Of a stretch of 64,000 nt of DNA, positions 58,701 through 64,000 are shown piece by piece; position 1 is the first letter of the stretch; the number at the start of each line of letters is the position of its first letter. Location: assembly GCA_958450365.1 (NCBI GenBank), contig CAUEEP010000740.1, positions 2,793,501 to 2,857,500 of the forward strand. Direction: 5' to 3'. The DNA comes from Mesorhabditis belari. Its lineage: Eukaryota; Nematoda; Chromadorea; Rhabditida; Rhabditidae. Both the position numbers and the translations under genes were made by a program. The notes beneath the pieces were generated by a model. The model made no database searches. It saw nothing but the letters and a program-made list of their open reading frames with translations, and was not told the DNA's origin.

Positions 58701-61441
58701 CTTCTTCGAATACCCTTAACTAATCAAAAGCTATATTCTTAGGATTTTATAGCATTATGGCCTTTTCCTTTGATTTCAATCCTCACCTCGGTCATCCAGT
58801 AAACGGCCATCACGCAAACGCAGAACGCGCATCGGAACTCCTAAAAGTTTACATTCATTCATCACTTTTCTGATCTTTCAAAAATTTCCTCCTCATTTTC
58901 ATTCATTTCCAAATTAGCCCCTTTCCCATGTTTCCATGGTCACAACCCCCAAAAATATCCAAATTCCAATCATTTTAGTTCATTTCTTTTCAAAATCACA
59001 TCACAGAAACATTCTCGGGAAATTCGATGAAAATCTTTCATTGTCACTTTGAAAAAAGAGGGATTTGACGTGTTTCCGGGGGTTGGAAAAAGTTTTTTTA
59101 GGGCCTTTATATGGAAGAGAAGAGATTGACTCAGCTGTGTGAATTGAGGGAGGAATTGAGGGGGATGGGGGGGAGAAAGGCATCACAGTCATCCCTGGAA
59201 CTATGTCACTTCAGAGGTTTCGATTTATACGAGAGTTTGACGATTTTAAAACTAGCAATGAGTGACGAATAATTTTTGTAGCAATTTTGCCTATAATTTT
59301 TTTAAAGAACGGATTATTTGAGAAGAACACATTGAAAGACATCTTCCCATTCACTTACAGCTTCACCTGCAAACGATTTTCATCTAATATGGGTGAGGGT
59401 CGTTTCCCCTTTTTCCCCTTTTCCCCCATTCCCTTTTTGCCCCGAGGAGGTGGTCTCCACTCGTCGCACGACGTCAGAAAGCGGCAAAGAAAGGAAATAT
59501 TGGAATGAATGAAGAGAGCAAAGAATTCTAGAATTCTCTTTCCTTTCCTCTTTTTTTTTCACTTCTGAACGCTTCGTCTTCTTGTTTTTATGAATCTCTC
59601 AGCATTTCGCAATTTCTGTTTTCTTTTCCCTTTTTTGATCGAGTTGAACAAATTTCCTCGTCTACTCCATACGAAAGTTAATCAAAAAATCACAAGGATC
59701 TCAAAGCTTATAATCTGTTTTCGGAGTTGAACGAAAGTTGGTTACAGTAGCTTTTTGAAAATGCCTTTTAGAACACACATCTTTGAAATGGTGGATTTGG
59801 AATGGAATCGGATATTTTTTGGAAAACTTTACAGTACTTACAGTACAGTCAAAAGTACTGTAAGTCCTTTCACAGATCGTGATAAATCTTGGTGAAAAAA
59901 TTGTTTTTAAAGTATCCATTCAGCTCGATGATTTGTTACTTTGTTTATTCCAGCCATTTTTCCTTGTTTTCGTCTTCGAATCCCCTTTGGTTATTCTTAG
60001 AAAAATGTCAATTTCGATCTGCAACAATGATAGAGATAAAAGATAAAAGATAAAAGAGAAAAGAGAAAAATATCCATCTGTCTTTCTTTTCCCTTTTTCC
60101 TTAGCGGTCATTTTTACACTCTCAGCCACAAAGCGATCAAAAGAAATCGAAGAGATTCTTTAAAAAACACCCAAATGGATTTTGGCTGCAAAGATTTCTT
60201 TATCGTTTTCCCATCAAAAGGAAAAGGGAAAGATCTTTGCAGGGAAAGATCTTTAAAAATCGAACAGACGATAAAAAAAAACTCTTTTCCCCAAAATCAA
60301 ACGATTTTCGAAGATAAGAAACTGGGAAAAAAGTTTGTCTGCTTTCGACTACAAGTTTAGACTACAAGTTTTCGATTGATCAAGCTCTAGAAAAAATGGT
60401 TAAAAGGTTAAAGCTGATAAACGAGAATCTTATCAAAAAGAAAGTTTGTCGAAATCGATTCACGGAGAGCCGAGATTCAGAGTGTGACGGACAGACAGAC
60501 GGACGGAAACTTCTCTTTTATATAGTAGCTGAGAGATTCAATGATTCTATATCAAATGTCGACTACAAAGTTTTAGTTAGCTTTGTTTTCAATTGAGTTT
60601 TCGATTGAGGAACTCAGAAAATCAGTAACGAAAAGTTTCGTAGAAATAGTAAAAGATTGGGTAAACTTTTCTAAAGTTAAGGTTTGTTGAAGATTCTTTA
60701 CGTCAACTTCAAGATTTGTTCTCCAAAAAAAGGACTCACCCTTTGTCCGTTGATGAGCAAAAATGAGAAAATCATTGGTGTGAGGAAAATGATTAAAGCT
60801 GGCTTGATTCGACGCAACAATTGTATCACTTTCTCTTTGAGAGTTGCCTGCAAAACTTTGGAAATTGAATTCATTGAATTCATTGGCTTCATTCTTTCCA
60901 TTGCTTAACTGAATATCTTATAGTTCATTGACTTACTTGATAAGATTCTTGTCGATTCGGGAGCTCTATTGGTTCAACTTTTGTCATGTTAAAGGAAAAG
61001 AAATATTAGTAATCAAATTTTCTAGACAATTCTAGATAGATTTCTAGATAAAATCGAGGAATGAAAGGGTGTGTTTGTCAATGTGATTCTCCGCTGAGAC
61101 AATGGAATGGTCAGTTTAACCTTTTAAGTCATTAATGGCTAAATTTTCATTCTAGAACATTTTCTATGTTCTTTTTTTTCTAAAAATAACAAAATACCCA
61201 ACCTCATAGTATTGAGGGAATTGACTGCTCGACGCCGACTCGAGCATTCGTTGACGAGATTCTGCAAGTTGGAAAATGAATTGGTTTAGAAATCGACAAT
61301 ACTTTATTATTTATTATCTAAACCTTTAAACTTTACATGGTCCATTTAATCTTTACATTTAATCCATTTAATCAATATCCCAATTTTACCTGACGAATCT
61401 GGCCAATCTGATTTTAGGAGTGACATTCGAATCGGATTCAT
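52778..61441 (-). CDS. SLC13-family sodium-coupled carboxylate/sulfate symporter
   Basis: Plasma-membrane importer of di/tricarboxylates or sulfate with Na+. Two candidate starts: ATG at 61439-61441 ([13 protein letters not shown], continued at about 61202-61266) and ATG at 60985-60987 ([17 protein letters not shown]), perhaps alternative first exons. Then TM1 about 60740-60849 ([19 protein letters not shown]), [12 protein letters not shown] (58785-58845), [20 protein letters not shown] (58155-58250), [34 protein letters not shown], the signature [11 protein letters not shown] (about 55240-55272), [19 protein letters not shown] (54940-55030), [18 protein letters not shown] loop, [38 protein letters not shown], and the second signature [20 protein letters not shown] (53075-53135). 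It ends [21 protein letters not shown] at 52778. Both SNT motifs that bind Na+ and substrate are intact. The 2.4-kb and 2-kb introns contain no recognised gene; one MITE lies at 54099. Confidence 0.9.
54099..54389. mobile_element. Foldback MITE in SLC13 intron, about 291 bp
   Basis: Ends ACCGTAAATACTGTAATAGT and mirrored ACTATTATAGTATTTACGGT. The interior is shared with 14902-15173 (TGATGGTGCGGAGTG, CTTTGAACG, CTATTTTTTGA, CTTTTGCGACT, ACTACGCGACT). An extra direct duplication of TTGATAAAAAAACACG-like text enlarges it. Confidence 0.85.
55280..57650. other. Large SLC13 intron, no element recognised
   Basis: AT-rich sequence with poly-T stretches (55440-55560) and a CTCCC-rich or GAGG-rich part near 56740-56860. 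No coding exon, tRNA or transposon could be supported. Confidence 0.45.
60495..60530 (+). mobile_element. SINE-like 3' tail
   Basis: GACGGACAGACAGACGGACG followed by a CTTCTCTTTTATATAG end is almost the same as the tail of the putative SINE at 43622-43667. The upstream part does not show a clear tRNA head, so this may be a 5'-truncated copy. Confidence 0.45.
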
Positions 61442-63386
61442 CTTTTCAGTCAAAACCTCAAAAAGAGAAACATCAACAAAAAGGTAAAGCAGCTAAAATG
61501 ATAAAAAAAAAGATAATAAGAAAGCTTTCAGAAAGAAATCTTTAGAGCATTCGTTGACGAGAATCACAAAAATTTTTTAGAATTTCAAAAGTAACCGATT
61601 CGATTTTACTTGAACAGCTCGCTTAATGATAAATCAAAAAAATTTTGAAAAGCTCAAGAACTAAAGAACTGAACACTGAAGTTTGTGCGAAGTGAGAGTC
61701 TTTCAAGCCCATGGCCAGCACAAGAATGACACACGTGGGAGATAGAATGGATGAAGAAAGGCCAAGAGGAGGGTGGGAGTGGAAAAAAAACGAACGTGAA
61801 ACGTTTGAAAAGATGGAAAAGAAAAAGAAAGAAAGCGGAGAAAAGGAAATCTCCGCCCATCCCGTTGGATATTTGGAGGGAGGGGCCCACTCGGTTCATG
61901 GCTCAATGACGTCCAAGATTTTTGAGTTCTAAGGAAATCTTCTTTTTATTATTCTCCTTTTTGTGTTTTCTTGTGATCACTTGCCTCTTTTACATCATTT
62001 CCGTCAATTCCTTATCTCATTGAATTGACACAAATCCTGTTTATTACTGTATCCTAGCGTCACAGCATGTTTGCAAAGAAAAAGAAAATTTTACAACAGA
62101 TGAGTGAATTTTAAAAAAGTGAGAAAAATCAAAAATTCGGGAGCTATCTCGTGATGCATTTTTCAATATTAAAAATGATTCCGGCAACTTCAAAGCAAAA
62201 AAATGTTTATTTGGAATAAAAACATCGAAGGGAAATAAGAAGAAATAGAAAAAAAAAAGAGAGGGATGTCGATGAAAATCAGACACAGAAATCGAGAGGA
62301 GTGAGACAAAAATTTGGAATGCAATGTGGTGCGCAGAAGGAGGAGAAGAGAGGGAGAAGAGGGCAGGAGTAGGAGGGATAACACAGCTGCATTGGGGGAA
62401 GTGAAGAGATGGGGACACGGTGGAGGGGTGGGACTCCCTTTCAGGGACAGGAGTGCAGTGGCTGGCCTCTCTCCCACTCCTTTCCCCACATTGAGGCCCC
62501 TGAGAGCCCCTGAGCTCTATAGAAGAGGTGAAAAAGACAACCAGATCTATGTTCTTCACTTTAATCCATAACCTATCCTGTTATCTTTAATGCATAACCT
62601 TTCCTTTAAAGTTAAGAGATCGTTCCTTTACAGTCCAGCCTTGAACTACTGTCTAGACGGAGTGGAAGACTTTGAATTAATTCTGAAAACGAGAAAAAGA
62701 CAGACATTTGTTCAAGAGATTGAAAAGAATGAGATGGAGTAGACAGGGGAAGAGAGAGACTCGAATATTCAGCTAGAGAAGATCATCATGAGGAGAGAAA
62801 GGGAAAAGAAATCGGGAAAGTGTAATGGACACAACCAACAAGAAAAGACATCGGAAGAAACGACAAACGGCGGGAAAATATTGGAAAAGAGAGAGAAATC
62901 GAATATTCAAGAAGAAAAAGGGTGAAGAGAGCTTTTCCTCTCTTTTCGGCATTCAATTTTAGACATTTGGGTCGATGAGGAGAGGGAAAAGAGGTCGAAT
63001 CTTCTTTCGTTGGCCCTTTCTCCATTCCTCTCTCCATTCCTCTCTCCATTCCTTTCTCCATTCCTTTCCTCATTCCTTTTTAAATCAATCTTCTGCCATT
63101 CACTCTAGATTATCCAAAACCCACAAAATGTCAGTCAAGCAGAATTCGAAAATTGAAAAAAGGAAGGCAGAAACTAGCAAAATGAATCATTTAAGTCATA
63201 AAGGGTTTAAGTCTTTGTTAAGAAAACTTCTTTTGGATTAAGTTTGGGTATGGATAAAGGCCACTGGCAATGGGATGAATGAAATTGTTGGCAAAGGGAA
63301 AGTTGTAGCATATAGCTTAGGATTACAGTTTTAGTTCAATAGATGCAAAGCAACTATCGTTTCTTAGACTTCAGAGAAACTAACTA
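61442..63386. other. Intergenic, purine-rich, no gene seen
   Basis: It contains GA-rich tracts (61755-61850, 62310-62420, 62690-62960) and five near-identical CTCCATTCCTTT-type units at 63018-63080. Open frames here are simple-sequence artefacts. Confidence 0.5.
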
Positions 63387-63570
63387 CAGTCGAACTTCGA
63401 TACAACGAATTTGAAATTCTTAATCATGCTCAAATTTTTTGCGTAGTTGTCCCAGCCAAATGCAATCAGTGGCCGTTCAGGGCAGCTACGCAGAAAATTT
63501 GAGGCACTTTTTAGGTTCGTTCTATCGAAGTTTTCGGTCCCGAGCGATTCGTTATATCGAAGTTCGACTG
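63387..63570. mobile_element. Pogo-like MITE, 184 bp, TA target duplication
   Basis: Terminal inverted repeats CAGTCGAACTTCGATAYAAC are flanked by TA at 63385-63386 and 63571-63572. The inner parts TTTTGCGTAG and CTACGCAGAAAATT are also inverted. The termini resemble those of the Tigger relic end at 26040-26067, which might have supplied transposase. Confidence 0.85.
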
Positions 63571-63572
63571 TA

Positions 63573-64000
63573 ATAGCTTTTTAGCTTTTTAGCTTTTAGT
63601 CATTCGGAGGAAATAGATTTATTGTATGTTTAGAAAGCTATCTTGAAAGTGAATATTTTTAACTCAATAAGTGGCTAAACAATGTTTGTTGGAGGGGGAA
63701 AAGGACAGTGAAATGTTCAGCCAGACAAGCTGATCATGGAAAGAGATGAGAACGAGAAAACGAAATAGAAAACCGCTTTTTTGTTTGTTTTGCTTCAAAT
63801 TAAATATTCAATAAATGAACAAATTTATGAAATCAAAAATGCTTTTTCATTTTTGTTCGATGTTTTGACATTTTAAAATTTTCAAACATTTTTATTAGTC
63901 AAAACATTATTGCGAAAAAAAAAATCGAACAAAATCTCGAGCAATAGGCGATTATAGCACAAAGAATGTTTGAAAATTACTCTAAAATTACCAAGAATAC
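63573..64000. other. Window end, nothing recognised
   Basis: AT-rich sequence without coding character or repeats beyond homopolymers. Confidence 0.5.

Noticed and set aside
61654..63241. Multiple Ser/Phe- or Arg/Glu-rich frames
   Set aside because: Purine/pyrimidine-rich simple sequence; no motifs, no splice signals.

Overview
The window is eukaryotic and most likely from a free-living or parasitic chromadorean nematode. It is AT-rich. Its genes are split by many short introns (often 40-60 nt) ending in TTTCAG or TTTAG. The gene content includes M13 neprilysins, ShKT-tailed tyrosinase and an SLC13 carrier, and the gaps and introns are full of Tc1/mariner-type foldback elements. Species cannot be fixed from the sequence. 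All gene models below are assembled by eye from exon-sized open frames and splice sites, so internal boundaries are approximate unless stated.

Layout: (1) 0.7-6.2 kb, minus strand: a TASOR-like gene (DUF3715 pseudo-PARP, the core scaffold of the vertebrate HUSH silencing complex). (2) 6.8-8.0 kb, plus: PLP-homeostasis protein (PLPBP/YggS family), divergent from TASOR, with an apparent one-base frameshift in its last exon. (3) 10.0-14.4 kb, plus: purine nucleoside phosphorylase, carrying a mariner element (28-bp perfect TIRs, broken transposase) and a foldback MITE in its introns. (4) 14.4-16 kb: three foldback elements. (5) 16.2-19.3 kb, minus: a rhodopsin-like seven-helix receptor. (6) 20.0-26.1 kb: a recent 2.1-kb duplication of the 3' half of a neprilysin gene, joined in frame to a truncated transposon-like ORF, followed by an older piece of the same duplication and an internally deleted Tigger/pogo element. 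(7) 28.1-32.4 kb, plus: secreted tyrosinase with a series of ShKT domains. (8) 34.0-44.7 kb, minus: a large gene that appears to encode two complete M13 neprilysin domains in one polypeptide. (9) 49.3-51.6 kb, plus: 6-phosphogluconate dehydrogenase. (10) 52.8-61.4 kb, minus: SLC13-family sodium/carboxylate (or sulfate) symporter. (11) 61.4-64 kb: intergenic, purine-rich, one small MITE.

The genes are not an operon or a pathway cluster. PNP, PGD and PLPBP are conserved housekeeping metabolism; the tyrosinase (cuticle/quinone chemistry), the ectopeptidases, the receptor and the transporter are separate functions. The most unusual items are the TASOR homologue in a nematode, the tandem two-domain neprilysin whose linking 41-nt intron contains an alternative stop, the chimeric transposon-neprilysin ORF made by the duplication, five tRNA-like relics scattered in introns, and a roughly 245-bp almost pure G tract inside a neprilysin intron.
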